From positions 1-64,000 of the forward strand of contig WNNJ02003166.1 in assembly GCA_012934845.2 (NCBI GenBank): a stretch of DNA of 64,000 bases. Direction: 5' to 3'. This DNA is from Pomphorhynchus laevis (Eukaryota > Acanthocephala > Palaeacanthocephala > Echinorhynchida > Pomphorhynchidae). The number at the start of each line of letters is the position of its first letter. Positions within the stretch are counted from its first letter, which is position 1. The notes beneath the pieces are model-generated. The model was given only the letters and a program-made list of their open reading frames with translations, searched no databases and was not told the DNA's origin. The position numbers and the translations under genes are program-made. Shown piece after piece: positions 1 to 15,600 of the stretch.

Positions 1-400
1 CAATATTTCAGTGGCCAATTTCGATTCATTATTTTAGTGGCACGTGGGCCCCCATTATCAAGGATTAAATAATCCTTGATAATGAAATAATCAAGGATTA
101 TTAATTATTAATAATAAAATAATTCTGTATAATAATCGATTATTATTACTTATACAACTTAGATCAAATATTTCGATAACACGAAATATTTGATAACAGG
201 GCGAAAAGACATTATTATTTATTATACAATTTTGATCCAATATTTCGGTGTTACTTGGGCACACCATTACTAAGGATTATTCAAAAAAGTTCTAATTTTT
301 TATTTGATTACAATCAAATAATCCTTGATAACGGTGTGCCTACGTGCCACCAAAATATTGGATCTAAATTGTTTAATTAATAATAATGTCACTTCACCTT
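1..400. repeat. Foldback repeats (family C)
   Basis: Long inverted repeats rich in AATAATCCTTGATAATGG. The clearest unit is 234-364, which starts GATCCAATATTTCGGTG and ends CACCAAAATATTGGATC, with arms of about 60 nt. A smaller palindrome lies at about 35-95. Related single arms occur at 42120-42190 and 55551-55600. This looks like a non-autonomous foldback or MITE family. No coding potential is seen. Confidence 0.7.
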
Positions 401-523
401 ATTTACAATTTATTTTGTTACGCTTTTAGTTTATTAATATTTTCTTTATTACATTATTTTATAATTTTTATAAATTCCCTCACCAATGTAATAATTACAC
501 CTAGAATGTTATCAATATTATAG

Positions 524-675
524 CTAATCAAAATCGAAATAGAAGACTTCTTTTCGGTATGGAAATGGAACATATTCAATATATTGCGCGTTCCCTGATT
601 GAAAATGCTGCTTCCTGGCCAACCGATAATTTTATGACTGCATCTCATTCAGGACATGTTGGTCCAATGTTTCGG
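524..675 (+). CDS. ARFGEF: ARFGEF exon (HDS1 start)
   Basis: Acceptor ATATTATAG before 524 and donor GTAACT at 676. It encodes the segment immediately following Sec7 in BIG proteins ([15 protein letters not shown], then [12 protein letters not shown]). Human BIG1/2 has RRLLYNLEMEQ and THLDHVRPMFK here. An ATG-started ORF at 559 is internal to this exon and is not a real start. Confidence 0.85.
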
Positions 676-3600
676 GTAACTCACTTTTCTGTTCGTTCAA
701 ATACAATTAATTCTCGTTCTTTAGATTTTTCTTTAATTACTTGTTGTGATGTCTAATGTATAAGTTAAAATGAGTGATCACAGTGTTAAATTATTAAAAT
801 CAAAACGTATAAACGTTCCTCGACGTACTTGTCAACAATAATGGCAATGAATTTAAGTGATCGGTATACAGAAAAAGCTTTATAATTCAGGTCTGAATTC
901 TTCTAGTAAAAACCTACTTAAATACAAAGAGACTTATAAAATCGCTACTGCACATCGCATATCGTATTTGCATTAACTGGAATAAATTAAATAAGGAATT
1001 AAAACGAATTAGACAAATTCTTGTTGATAGAATTATTAAGAATTTTCTAAAAACTACGAACCATAGTGTGCGACATGAGCCTACAAATACTGATGAATTA
1101 ATAGTGTATTATTGTGACCAATACACATCTGCATCCCGTTTGCAAGAAAACGAATTACGTTATATAATGATGAAAGAAGTTACACCAGAAAAGATAGTAA
1201 AATTGAGAATATTTTATAAGAGCCTGAAACTTGAACACACAATATTGAAAAATTGTACGATTCAAAGACCCTTGCACAACACTGTATACCAATTTACATG
1301 TCCAAAAGCTGAATTTAAGGTCAGTTCTAACAACATTTATATTGGTTACACGACGCAACGGTTGTATTCACGAATGACGCAACATTCATATAGCGGTGCG
1401 ATTAAGAAGCATATGGAAGATGAACATAACATTAAGGTATCTAAAAAGGAAATAATTGATAGTACAAAGTATTTAATGAAAGAACGTAATGTTGTGAAAT
1501 AATAAATCTGATTTATTAATTTTACGGTCTACAAAAAAGGTGACGCAATAAAAATATTAAGTTTAGTTGAACTTTAAACTATAATTTAACAATTGGTTTT
1601 CTCCAATTTTTAAATATAATCCTGACGCGAGATTTATTCCCGTCAGCATAAGTCGTCTAATCAATGAGTATACTTGATAATACATGACATTATGATATCT
1701 AAAAAAGAAATAATTGATAATACAAAAGCGTTAATGAAAGAACGTAATGTTGTGAATTTACGAATTCCAGAAGCGATATTCATCAGAGATGAATCCTACT
1801 ATCAATCGCAAAGATGAAGGATTCGTCTTTGAATCAAAGATGAAGACACAAGCACATCTACTAAGTTTTAAAATGTTACATTTTGTTAGATAATTTCGTT
1901 GGGTACATTTTTTACAAAAAAAATAAATTAAACATTTATAAAAAACTTCTTTATTTAATTTACTAATTAAATTAATTAGTAAATTATATTTACTAATTTA
2001 ATTAATTTTAATTAAACAAATTAAATTCAATTAGTAAATGTGTTTTAATAAATAAATAGTGATTGGATTGCTTTATTATATAGCTTTATTTATAAGACAT
2101 ATTAGCCTTAACAGCTAATATGTCTTGTATTGACATATATCACATTTTTTAATATGTCTTCAACTAGGAAATCCATATAAAGATTAAAATAATGTTTATA
2201 AAGATTATTTTGAAGCAATTCATTATATCAACAATGTCTAATCCTGTATTTTGTTCGTACTTGAAATGTTTTAACAGTAACACCTCTATAGCATAAATAT
2301 ACAATGAAATACAAAGCGCATAACTTGTTTAAGTTATTAATAATATCCAACGGCCGCACTTATGATATCTTAGAGCTTTAAGCAAAAACAAATCATTTGA
2401 TGCTGATAATAAAAAATTATTTTATTTGTTAGGTGTATCATTTACGTTTATCGATTTCTACTTTATGATATTTGTAATAATCTCGTGCTAAAATATCTGT
2501 TTTACGTACTTTGGAAGATAATAATTTAATAATAAAATTATATTTTTAATTGTCTTTTAGATTTTATGGTCACCATGCCTAGCAAGTTTTAGCATTGGAC
2601 TGCAAAATTCAGAAAACCGAGATATTGTTCAGTTGTGTCTTAAAGGCATTCATACTTCTATTTTTATTTCTGGTATTTTTTCACATTATGTAAGCCAATT
2701 TCATTTTCTTCCATTAGGAATTGATTTTATTTACATAAGTTATTACAATAAGAAAATCAGTTTTGCTAGGTTTAAAAATCCCAGTGAATTCTGTTTGTTT
2801 AATTAAATCATTTTTATTAAATTTGTGTCTTCGTTTTTGTGTTTTTGTTTACGTGGTTTTATTATAAAACGTTTTCATTTCTAAAAATATCTTAATTTTT
2901 TAATATTTATAACTATCTCATTACTCGGTTTCATATTATCCTCGTGTGGTTCTTCAATCCTATCAGCATCACTGTACACTACAATCAGCGTGGGTGGCTC
3001 TCATCAGCAATGAGTCCGCGCCTACATTTCGTGTTTCGGTCCTTTTTTAAAATAAAAAAAAGGATAAAAAAAACCAGCATTTCCCCGAAATGCTGGTTTT
3101 TATTTGGCTTAAATACATAAGTACACAATTTATGTGTTCTGTTAATGGTGTAGTCGGTAACTATTATATATAATATTATATATAATATAATTAATATATA
3201 ATATAATATAATATACGTGCAAATGTGTTGCACTGAAGAAGAGCATAAGCTCAAAACGTTTGCTGAAATTAAATAAATAATAAATTGCCATGTTCTTGTT
3301 ATTCATTTAAAAAAATTATATTTTATTACTTTTAGTTAACTAACTTTGAATAATTTTGTTAGTTAATAATAATTGCTTGGGTACTAATAGTTTTAATAGT
3401 TATATCATTTTATAGAGTAATATAAAATTTCATATTTATAGAGTAATATATAATATAAAAGAAATATTTAAAATATATTCACGTAAATTAATAAATTCAC
3501 ATATCAGTGGAGCAATAGAGGCAAACACCCTTGTAACCTAAATACACCCATTAAGTTTAGAGAAAATATTTAGTTGGGATTGAAAAGTGTCATCGCTAAG

Positions 3601-6600
3601 ATTGATCTTGCACATTCATGGCTTCAAATGAGAATTTTTTTCTAGATTTGTTTGAAACAATCGTGTATTTTTTCGAAAGAATGAGAGAAAAATATGGCCG
3701 CTATTATAAAGAAAAGTCTAATAAGTATTTTTCGGCTTTGATGTTACAAACCTTTTATGAGGTCTGACTTCAGATTCATAAGAAATTTGATATTGTTATT
3801 GATTTTAAATCCATTTTGAAGTCCTTTATGAAAATATGGTGTTTCCGTCTAAGTTCAGAAGGTAAAACCTTTTTACAATATTCGTGACCTACGGAAATGT
3901 GATTTTCTTGATGATATTAGCATTTATTGATGAACTTTGAAGTATATGTGATTATTTAATATAATCAAATATATTTGATTAATTAATATAAATATTTATT
4001 CGGATGTACATTCTTCCGCCAATATCATGCAATTAATCGAATTACGTTGAGGAGAATGAATGCAAGTTTTTCAAAAGTTTAATGATTGAATTATGGTTAT
4101 CGTAAACATTTAAAAGATTATACATAGCTTTGTAGACATATATGGCGAAGGTACGTCCCTACTTCCTTTTAAGTGAAACTAACTAAACTGAACCCTTGCA
4201 TTAAAAACATCAAAGAAAAACATAAATTCCAGATTCGCATTAAAAATAATATAAATCACTTTGTAATTTCATAATAGGAATCTCAATTTTGAATATTAAA
4301 ATTAACTTTGATTATATGTGAGTTTATATATTTTTAATATTTATAAGAAGAGACGTTTGAAATCTACAAGACAAAAGGGAGCAAAATAGTATCAAATTTT
4401 AATAAAGGTTGATAACCGCTAGATTTATTTTCTTTTAGTACATCAGACAAAGTCTGTCGATGATGATAATTCCTTTCTTTATTTACTTGTTCTTATTTGT
4501 TTATTTTTTAATGTGATATTAGCAATATTCTTCATGTATAATTTAATTTTTAACTTTTATTTAAATACTAAAGAAAATATTCTGATAATATTAAAATTGA
4601 TAAAAATTTTATTGATTATAAAATAACTTTCATAAAAAACATTGAATTTAATGAAAATGTTTGATCGTCAAATGTATGACCGAATTAACTATTAATTATT
4701 AAATATATATTAATTTTTTTTAAACTTCAGATCGAGCGTGATGCCTTTCTTCAAGCATTGATTCATTTTACTTCTATTAATCCAAGCTCACCATCTTCTA
4801 CGTTCAAATACAAAAATGTAAAGTGCATACAGTCATTAATTGACACAGCTTTCGAATCTGGCAATTACCTTTTATCTTCATGGACCAAGGTACAAGTTTT
4901 ACGATCTATATTTTTTTAAATAAGTAAGGGTTTTATTAATAACTATATAACCGATAAAAACTTGAGAAACAAAAACATGCAAAGAAACAAAAACAAATAA
5001 GCAAAAGAAATTATTAATTAATAATAATTAATTATTAATTATTAATTAATTACCATTGATTGCATTTAATTATTGAAAAACAAAAACTATGTCAGCAGTT
5101 TTAGTTAACAATTGCTAATGAAAACTCGAAATTAATAAGAAATGTTATTTTGTTCAGTTATCAAGTTCACTTGTCGAAAATGAAATCAATTATTTCAAAT
5201 ATATTTGTTAACTACGTTTTTTCGCATTTGTATTAGCAAATTGATATGAAAAATATTATTAAATGAACATTGAACACCATGTTTAATTATAATCTAAATT
5301 ATAAACATCTGTCAGCTGAATATCTTCTGATTGTGTCACGATATTATCCTCACAGGTATTGTTCATATTTTTGATACAGCATGACGCTACTAACCAGCCT
5401 GGATTGGTCTCATCAGCTGCTGACTAAGATCTACATTTCACGATTCAACGCTACATAGCAATTCAACGCTACATCCACTAGGCTGGCTGCTCCGATGGTG
5501 TATACATTTTTGTATATTACTTTTGGTAGGGGATCGTATTGTAACGATCTATTAACGATATATCAATATATTGATATATATATTGGTCAATATATTTGGT
5601 CAATATATCTAACGATTTATTGACCAAATATTTGTGCATTTTTGTCTTCTATTTTATCATTCTATTAGATGTTTTATTTTCTAGAATAAGGATTTGTTAC
5701 CAAAAACATTTAGCATTAAGATACGATTTAAATATAAAAAATATTTTAATTAGACGATATCTTTTGTTTTCAATTAGACGATATCTTTTATTAAAAATGT
5801 AATTGTTGCTTAATACATATGTGGACTTTTTTAAAGTCAGAATTTAATGAAATAGAGCTGACGAAATATCAACTGTAAATTCAATAAAAAATTAAATATT
5901 TTTTATTAAATTTATTGATAACTTCGGACGAGGGATATGAGTGTTTTTAACATTCTATAAAATTTCATATTGTTTGTTCTTTACAAAATTATCAATATAT
6001 CTTTATGAATTCGACATAAACTTGTTTAAAACACTAAACTATAATTGTCCATCTCCTTCCACATTAAAATAGGATTGTCATGAATGCTTCAGAGCGAGAA
6101 AATACACTATTTTGTTCCCTATTGTTTGCTATTTTACATGATTTTATTAATAAACAACAACGATTTTATTAAATACATCAATAACCTATAAGTAGCATTC
6201 AAGAAAAAAAAACAGACAGTCATATCATAGTCAGAAAAAACGGCAGCACAATTTCGGTCTTCAACAATTCATGTCTTCTACTTTCTCTTCTATGGCCTCA
6301 AATCCATGGGGATCTGAGCCCACCAACCGATCCAACACGCCGCCTTTCGACTGAACCACCCGGGGTCTTTCACCCCCCCCGAAGAATCCAATCGAGACGG
6401 ACTATGCTGGGTAAACGAGAGACGAGGAGCTTAAGAAACCTTAGCCTTTGCTCTGGGGGACGTCCTCTTAGAAAAGAAGACTAATCCCGAGATAGCCCAA
6501 GTGCCCCAGAGGCGCACCTGGGCTTTCCCTTTCAATGACAGATGTTGAGCCCGTTTCAGGGCCCACCTAGCTTTCTTCAGGATACATTTGAATCTATCCA

Positions 6601-9600
6601 GATCGGCTTTCGCCGACCAGTTCACCGTAACGGTGAACCCCAGGTATTTTACTCGACTTGTAAAGGTGGGGAGTGGTTCAGAGGCGAATATGGAGGAGAG
6701 CGCAGAGAGTGCTAGTCTCTTAAGTTTTTTCTTTGTTGCAGGGGAGCCATGAAAGACTACCACCTGCGATTTTGCAGAGTTTAAAATAAGATTGGATTGG
6801 GGTAGCTGGTCTTTTAATCTTGAAAAGAAACGGCTGATGTCAGAGACTACGTCTTTACACCTGCGTCCAGTGAACAGGGCTGTGGTGTCATCAGCGTACA
6901 CCACTAGACGTTGTTCGCGTTTAAATATTTTGAATAGTTTAATATAGGCAGCAAGGTATAAGATAGGAGAAAGTGGGGAACCTTGAGGCACACCCGTAAT
7001 AGGGTAGAACTTACGCGCATCTGGGTCGTCTTCATAGTAAAAACGCTTGGTATACAGCAGGATCTCCACTCTGTTCACAATTCTCGCAGGCAACCCGAGG
7101 GACCTGAGAGAAGAGATCACAAAAGGAATGGAGATGCGGTCAAATGCAGCAGAAAAGTCAAGGAAAACAGCCACAACTAAACGATGGCTATTATCCCGAC
7201 AAAACTGCTCCACCTCACCAACTGCTGAATGGACCGAGCGTCCTTTGACGAACCCATGAAAACCTGGAGGGATCAAATTACGCCTACTTAAATGGTCGCG
7301 GATTTTACGCGCAAGCGCTTTTTTGTAAATTGACACGAGGGCATTTTGAATCGAAATGGGTCGCAGATCTTTAGGGCATGAGCAGAATTTTTTCTTAGGA
7401 ATAAAAACACGCTTACTAATATTGATGCCTGCTACATCGGATGGGGATGCTAAAAGCATTGTGACGGCCACCTCTCTTCTCTGATCAGCTGTCAAAAGCT
7501 GACAGACCCGAGAAGAAAGTGGAGCGATGGATTTGGAGGTGCCCGGGAGTGGACCCCAGGAGTTAAGGATATCCGTAACAGATAGATCCCTACTCCTGAA
7601 GTTACACCAAGGCGGGATTGGTTGAGGTGATTGAGTGGCTCCATAGTTGTGTAGGGCTATTGACTCCTCTAAAACTTTATCAAGGGCTACATTCCCTATC
7701 CAACCCAATGCTCTATCCTTCCAGCAAACAAAGTTCTTCTTGAAAATCTTCCAAAAGGAAGACTGAGAAGGACTAAGGCGAGCAATACTCGTCCTATCCT
7801 TACTCAGCTGGAACCTATATCTAGTGCTCCAGTATTTATTCGAGAGAGCCTGTCTGGCGGAAACAGAGAGATTAAGGAGGTTCAGCAATTTCGCTAAGAC
7901 CTTGAGTTTCGTCGGAGTGGGATTGTATATACGACCTTTATAAGTAGTCGATAAAATCGCGTTAGCTTGCGAAAAGAGGTAGGTATTAAATTCGGTCATA
8001 CTCTCATTTCCTATTCTGGGAAAGAGTTGGATAGCCGCTTGAAAGAAGGCCACTGATCGGATCAAAGTGAAACCTCCTTCGAAGCAACGTATCTTCCTCA
8101 ATTCTCCAACGAATTAGGTCATGAGAGGTGGACAATTGCTGGCGCGATTGCTCTGTGCAGAGTGGCTTTAACAACCACCTCGAGTGAAGCAGTAAAATAT
8201 CGAGGACTGAATTTGTTGATATGCAATGAAAGGTAGGGGAAGGTGGTTTGTGAATAAGATAACCGTTCCTAGCTCTGCGAAGTGCTGCATTGATCCAACG
8301 ACCAGTTCTGTCGTTGAAATCTCCAAGTATCATGTCGTAGCCGCTGTCGATAATACTATCCAGGGTGACACGGTTTTTGTGTATCTCCCCAGCACGGATG
8401 TAAACATTGGCAAGACTGAGGCGTTTACCGTTCTTACAGAGTGAGACTACTAAACAAGACATGGCTGGACATGAATAGTTTAATAGGAGCGAGGACCTTA
8501 AAGAGCACTTAATTAAGGTCAAGAGTCCTTGAGATGAAGAGGAGTGAGGAGGGGTTATGTACGGAGTATAGTGGGAACAAATGTGCTTTGGGATAAATCG
8601 AGTAATGTCCTGGGGTAGACGGATAGACCGCGTCTCCTGGAGGACTATAACATCTGCATCTCTACCGGATAGAAGTCTAAGGGCAGAAGCACCTCCCGAA
8701 TTCCACTGAAGGATATTCAGTGAAAAAGGCTCACGATTACTCTGCATTGTGGTGGATTAGTTTGATGTGGGATTGCCTACCTAGAAGGAGCTAGGAACGG
8801 GAAGGTTCCACTTTTCCGTCACTAGAACCATCCGGAGCAGGTACTTGCCCATGGGCAGCATCTTCATTTCCCCTTATTTTTTATTCTTCAGGAGATTGCC
8901 AATATTGATAGGAGGGATAGGATGAGCCGAAGCCCCCTCTTTTTGGATGATGGAATTGCCGTTGATGATTGAATAGTAGGGTTAGTACAGAATGTGGCAA
9001 CAACAGAGGATACTAAAACTTCCATCTTCTTATACATTGTTTCTATACGTATATCAATTGCTCGCATGAGATCATTGTCCCTCGTACGAGTGGCAGCATT
9101 TGCAAAGGTACCAGATTTCGGTTGGGCAGCAGACTTGTTAAATCCGCCTTGATATAATTTAAAATGTCTGCATTTTCTGCTCCATGCAGGATGGCTCCCC
9201 CACAGTTAGAGCATAATGGAGGGGATACACATTTTTCTCCTGTCAACAAAGCCGGACACTTGGGGGAGCCACACACCCCACATGTCGATGACTCACTGCA
9301 GCTTGAGGCCCAGTGCCCCCAGTTGTGGCATCGACTGCAGTGCGGATATGTGAACTATTCTTTATCAATGATTGTAAATCTGAGATTAAATCCCATGAAG
9401 GGATTACAAGCTGAATTAGCCAGCGATTCAGCCCGCTCTAGGGAAGCGGAACAAAATCCAACTGGTATTTGATGTCCGCTCTTGCCTATTATTGAACGGA
9501 AGTTAGATATTTTAAATGTTTCTTTTAGTAATTCGACATCATTCTCTTCCATTTGACATGGGAGGTTAGATACATTTAGCGTGGCAAGTATGGGTTTAGA

Positions 9601-12600
9601 GTATATGGACCCATACTCCGACAGGGAAGATTCGAAGTATTTAGCATACCCCTTTTAGAGGTCTGAGGTAGGTAAACGAAATCTTTAGTTCAGTTTCATA
9701 AACTTTTACCGAGTTGAAAATGATTCTATTTGATAGTTGCTCTGTAAACGGCCGTAGAAAGAAATTAAACAATAAATGCCTTTCCATAGGCTTTTTGATC
9801 TTTATAATTATCAGATTTTTTAGTTTTGGGATTGGGGGAAGTACTTCCCCATCCCTAGCAACAATTGAAAACTCACTAACCTTTGGAACAGGCGATTTCA
9901 GAGCAGCATTTACCTGTATTTCGTCATGCTCCTTTGTTTAATACTAGAAAATTGACTGGAAAACTGTTTTTTTACAATCCTTTGTTCCTCCGACACGCTT
10001 GTTCGTACTCATTTTTTTGTGTTTTTGGAAGTATAATGATTATACGAGAGTATAATTATCACATGTGAAATTTACTATAAGTCAGAAAACAGCACAAAAT
10101 TGGCAAATGCCTCAAAAGAAACAAAGTAAGCCATTTTGCCATATCACTATTTTATGGTATTTTACTACACGTTTATTTTATCCTTTTTCGGATTTTGCTT
10201 TACACCTAGTAGTTAACTATATTTCCTACTGATAAGCCAAAATTTGGCGAAATTGCTTTCTTTCCGAAAGTTTGTTGCATTTAAAGCATTTACATTAAAA
10301 TTTATTTTAATGTAGTTTATTTTATACTCATTTTTTTATACTCATAAAATGATTAAATATATAGATTTTACAAATGCATAACAAATTTATTTATAAAAGA
10401 ATAAAAATAAATAACTTAAGTATCAGTGATTTATCATAAATTTTCAAATATAAATTTGTTTCTAAATAGAAATTATTTTTTGATAGGTGCTGAGATGTTT
10501 AAGCCAAATTGAATTGGAGTATATGCAAAGTAGCGGTGAATCACCAGATTCGACAAGTACTTTAAAGTATTTTTTAATATTCTTTTAACTTGCAACTTTC
10601 TTGTAGGAAATCACAATTTATCTGAATACGTTATTTCCAACGGTTCACATCAGAATTTCATTGTAGCAGTTGATAGAATATTTGCAAATTCTGTAAATTT
10701 TAATGGTGATTCAATTGGTGCGTATACTAATCAGAATTATACCTTTAATCGAGTTTTTAAATGCCTTTTATACTAGTGTAATGTCAAAAGGTACAAATAT
10801 TTTAATATGCTTTTGATTTCCATTTTATAATTACCGCTTAACGTTAAACCTGTATATTTTATTACTGTTCTAACGGTATAAACGTTTCCAAATTTATTTT
10901 GAATGTTTTGTTTGTAACCATAAACGTTTTTATAGGAAAATTTACACCATAAAATTACATTATAATTTTAAACTTTGTTTTTACAGAGTATAAGATAAGA
11001 TTTAACTTAAATAAGTTTAAAAAGTTGCTATTAGCTTTTAAAAGTTATTAATTTTAAAAAGCTTTATAAACCAGATTTAAAAAGTTGATTTTTTTTCATA
11101 TATAAATCATTGATTATTATCGAAGTGATTTGAAAATAATTTTTATTGTTTTAATTATGTGGTATATTGACTTAAACAACTATAATAAGATGTTATTGTT
11201 TTGTTACTTGATTTTAAGAATCATTATTGTTTGAGAAAAAGGACCTTGTTCCCCCACGGGAAAAGCGCTAAAGAAAAAGAAGAAGATTATTGTTTGATAA
11301 AAATGATAATAGATCAACGAGATAAATTTTATTTTTGAATTTTTGTGGACTATCGCTACATTCTCAGTAAAAAAATCCAGTTAAAAACACTGAACAAAAC
11401 GGCGAATTTATGAATTTGTGAAATTTACGAATTTGTGAAATTTTAAATACTCTATAGTTCGTTTTGTATAAAAAATGTGTTCTTGTTAAAATTATGTTTG
11501 TATTTTAATTCTAGTTGAATTCGTAAAAGCGCTTTGCTCAGTATCTGCAGAAGAGCTTAAGCGTAGTCCACCAAGGACATACTGCTTACAAAAGATATTG
11601 GAGATATCATATTATAACATGGATCGTGTTCGTTTGCAATGGTCAAGAACTTGGAGTTTTGTGGCTGATCATCTTATTAACGTATGTTATTGTACTTTCA
11701 TATCTCTTATCAATAATTGCAATTTTTCAATTCTCCGATTTCGACTTAATTTATAAAAATTAATTATTTGATTATAATTCTGAATATTAATACTTGATAT
11801 TAATACTTATCAAATATATATACTTCAATTTATACATTGAATTTGTTCAAATCTAAGGCGTAAATTATTGTTCATTTATATTCATCATTAAACCCTTATT
11901 TATCTCGCTTTATACAATAAAACGCATTTTATGAAATATTTGTTCTCCAACAGTGTTTTCTAATTACTTCAGGCCATTATTCAATCGAAACGTGGAAAAA
12001 TATCCAACGCAGTGCATAAATAGACAATGTCTTAGCATATTTATGTCGTATTAATAATTCAATATTAATATTAAATTAATTTTATGTTATAAACATTATA
12101 ATAAATAGAGACCAACTAATAGATGTTGAACATCCATTTCTTACAATTCATATCAGTTATCTGAGTCTACTCTGCATACTAATAAAAATATAAATTTTAT
12201 TAATTAAGTATAACACAAAATGCTTTATGAACTGAGAATTAAGATTAAAGTACATAAAGAGGAAGTGATATGTCATTAGGTTTCGAACACTATTTATCAA
12301 CGCAGCATAGCAGCTGCAAAACCCAGCTGGTCTCCTTGGAACCTCAGCTAATTATAAACTTAGGTAATTTGCAAATTCATGTGAACATAATCGTGTAATG
12401 CTTTTGAATAATGTACTTTATGCATTGCTGTACAATTCACACAATAGTTTTATAATTAGTTTTATACAATAGTTTGATATTAGAAATTATTAGTTTATAT
12501 TTATTTGATAGTTTATATTTGTATAGTTGTTTTAAACTATACAAATTGTATAGTTTTGTATACAAATAAAATTTGATACGATTTTCAATGCGTAGAGGCT

Positions 12601-15600
12601 TGATTAGTATCATTTTCAAGAATTGCCATCAGCTAGAACATTTGCCAAATCAAAACTTTTTAATTCCTACTTTTCACTCTTTCATACCAAATAGTTTGAT
12701 TGAGTTCTCTGATTAAAATTCTTGCAAATTATACGAATCGAAAAATAAAATAAAATTTTATTTGCTGAAAATCTCTTAACTTAACTAAATTAACAAACCA
12801 AATTGGTTTATTTGGAAACTCAGCTTATCGTCTTTGGTCTGCCCTAAATTGATGTTTCCTATTTAGTACAATATTGCAATTATTTTAATTACAATTTTAT
12901 GTCTGACAAAATTATTTTTTTATACAAACAATTTTAGGCATGTAGCAGCAACAACTTAGAAGTTGTTACTTTTGCGCTTGATTCTCTTCGTCAATTGTCG
13001 CTAAAGTTTCTTGAGAAGGAGGAATTAACTAATTTTCACTTTCAGGAAGACTTTCTGCGTCCATTCGCTTCAATCATGCGAAATAATAGGTACATATAAT
13101 TTTTTCAATAACATTTTAATCTTTAAATAAATTTAATTTGATTAAATTAAATTAATTTAATCAAATTAATTTAAATTAATTTGGTGGAAATTATCGTTTA
13201 CATTCTTACTTCTAATTGCGCAGAATTCAATTGTATTTGAGGACATTTTAGAATATTCTGTTGTTGATCATCCTTAATGAATGCTAATTTGAAATGTTAA
13301 TACGAACTTAATCCTTTTGCTATGTTTCCCGATAATATAGCAATTCTGCCTGATCAAATTTAATGAATTATAAGACAAAATTGACGATGCCGAAATATTG
13401 AAAGTAAATAAAGCATCTAATCAAAATATTAAAAATATAAAATTAGATTCATAAATTTATATTTATAGCACACACTTTGCTGGAATAAGGAATTACTCTA
13501 GATAATCAAATTGTATCAAAAGGAATATATCTCTAGATGTCAAATGTTATTATCAAATATAAATGATTTTACATATAAATTATAATTCATAAATAATTTA
13601 AATAAATAATTGTTGGAGCTGGATCGAAGGAAAGAATAAATTGTTTTTTTTATATTTCGCTTACTACTGTTAGCGTCTTTAGAAATTTACTGGTAAATTT
13701 ACTGGAAATACGTAATTATTTTTGATATTTCGCTAACTGCTGTTAACATCTTAAGATGTTAACTAATTTTCTGAAGATGATTATTTTCTGAAGATATGAT
13801 ATAAGAAATTTCTAAAGAAAATGATAATTTTTTGAGAATTTATTTACCAGATAAATTTCTGGTAATTTTTTGAAAATGCTAACAGGAATTTACGAAATAT
13901 CAAAAATGATTTCCTCTTTTCTTCGATCCTGCTTTAATAATTATGTATCACTAATGGATCAGTATCAACTATTCAAAAGCAATTTTTATTAATATTCAGA
14001 TTCTTCCGTATTAATTAATTTTTTTATTAGTAAATTAGTAATTTAGAAAATTACTAATTTCAGAAAATTAGTAATTTTCTTAAGATGTTAACAGAAGTTA
14101 GCGAAATTTAAAAAACAATTTCGTCTTTCCTTTGATCCTGCTCCAATAATTATTTATCAATAATGGATCAGTATCAGCTATTTAAAATAATTTTAATATT
14201 CAATTAGTATACAATTTAATTAGTTATTGATTTTAATTCTTTTAAATTATTAACTTTTTTATACTAATTTAGTGGCAATTTATAATATTTATTTAAACTA
14301 AATATATATTTACTATGAGTATATAAATCGAATTCTGGTTTATTAAAATTGTTTTTATATCCCTAATGTTTTATTTTTTTTATTTTTGTAGGAAAGTAAA
14401 TTACAACTCAAAAACTAAACTACAATATCACTTAATCTAAAATTTCGTCAGTGATAATTTAACAAGATTTATTATCACATTCAACGGATAATGTTTGTTG
14501 AAATTAATTGCCTGTAGATAAACGATCTATTTCTTTATTTTTCTCATTATACATTAGTAGCATTATAAAGAAATCATAGTAAGTACAAACTTGCTAAGTA
14601 GTTGAGAGTAGTTGTTGAGTAGTTTTAAATTTATGTTAGGAAATAATTTCCTCTGCAAAATTATTATATTTACAGAGAAAGCATAATGGACAGTAATATA
14701 CCATAATAATATTAAATTATCTTATTCAATACTTATACTTCTTTCGTATTTTAGTTTCGTCGCTATACGAGACATGATTATTCGATGTGTACTTCAAATG
14801 ATAAACGCACAAGCTGGTAATATCAGATCAGGTTGGAAGAACTTGATTACAGTTATCCTCATTGGTGCTAGTGATCCAAAAAAGGATATTGCTAATCTTG
14901 CATTTCAATGTATTTGTAGAATTTGCGGTAATTGATTTACATGAAATCTGATTTATTGTTGTATAACAGTTTGATTTTTATCATGTACTTTTATTTGTTG
15001 CTTGAAGTAAATGCTTATCTTTCTTAATTGACATTTTTAAAACAATTTCCAGTGCAGGTCATTAATCTGTGAAATGTAAGGATGTTATACTGCTATGTGC
15101 TTTAATCGTAAACACTAGTCTGCAAACTAGTGTACGAATTACGATACCAACCAGTTGCAACATGATTTATACACCAATATCATTCTGCGCCGACGGTAGT
15201 ATTTAGTGGATTTTCAGGACGCAGGCACTGATCACCAACGTTTCGACATACTGTAATACTTGAATGGTCTCTATAAGGAATTCAGCTAGCCGTTGAAAAG
15301 TTTCACGAAATATTCCTTTATACTGCTTAGTCCTTCAATCATAAACATTAATATGCAAACTAGTGTGTGAATATCGTTACGAACCATTTTCAATGCTATG
15401 CAAACACTAACAACATCCTACGCCACATCTTGGGGCAGGGTGATGTTGTTGTTTAGATCGTGTTGTAACTGGCTCGTGACGATATTCGTACACTAGTTTG
15501 CAGGCACATGTTTAGGATTAAAACATAGAGCAATATAACATCTTTACATTTTAACATCCTTCACAGATTAACATTTTTGTATATAGAATTCATGGACAAA

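Larger units (their letters stand above)
6292..9900 (-). mobile_element. Non-LTR retrotransposon (LINE), antisense inside a BIG intron
   Basis: Reading on the minus strand: an ORF1 region with zinc knuckles (about 9640-9043), an apurinic-like endonuclease (8747-8004) and a reverse transcriptase (8101-6431). This is the layout of the Jockey/R1/I group of LINEs; I do not assign the clade. The 3' end is defined by similarity to a truncated copy at 57325-57600. The 5' end is only approximate. It is noticeably richer in GC than its surroundings. ORF1 has an internal stop and the endonuclease and RT frames are displaced, so this copy is not autonomous. Confidence 0.85.
9900..12937. other. Intronic AT-rich sequence around three ARFGEF exons
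   Basis: Apart from the exons at 10487-10717 and 11515-11681 I see only AT-rich sequence. There is a family A-like scrap at about 12290-12350 (CATAGCAGCTGCAAAACCCA). No ORF of note. Confidence 0.5.
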
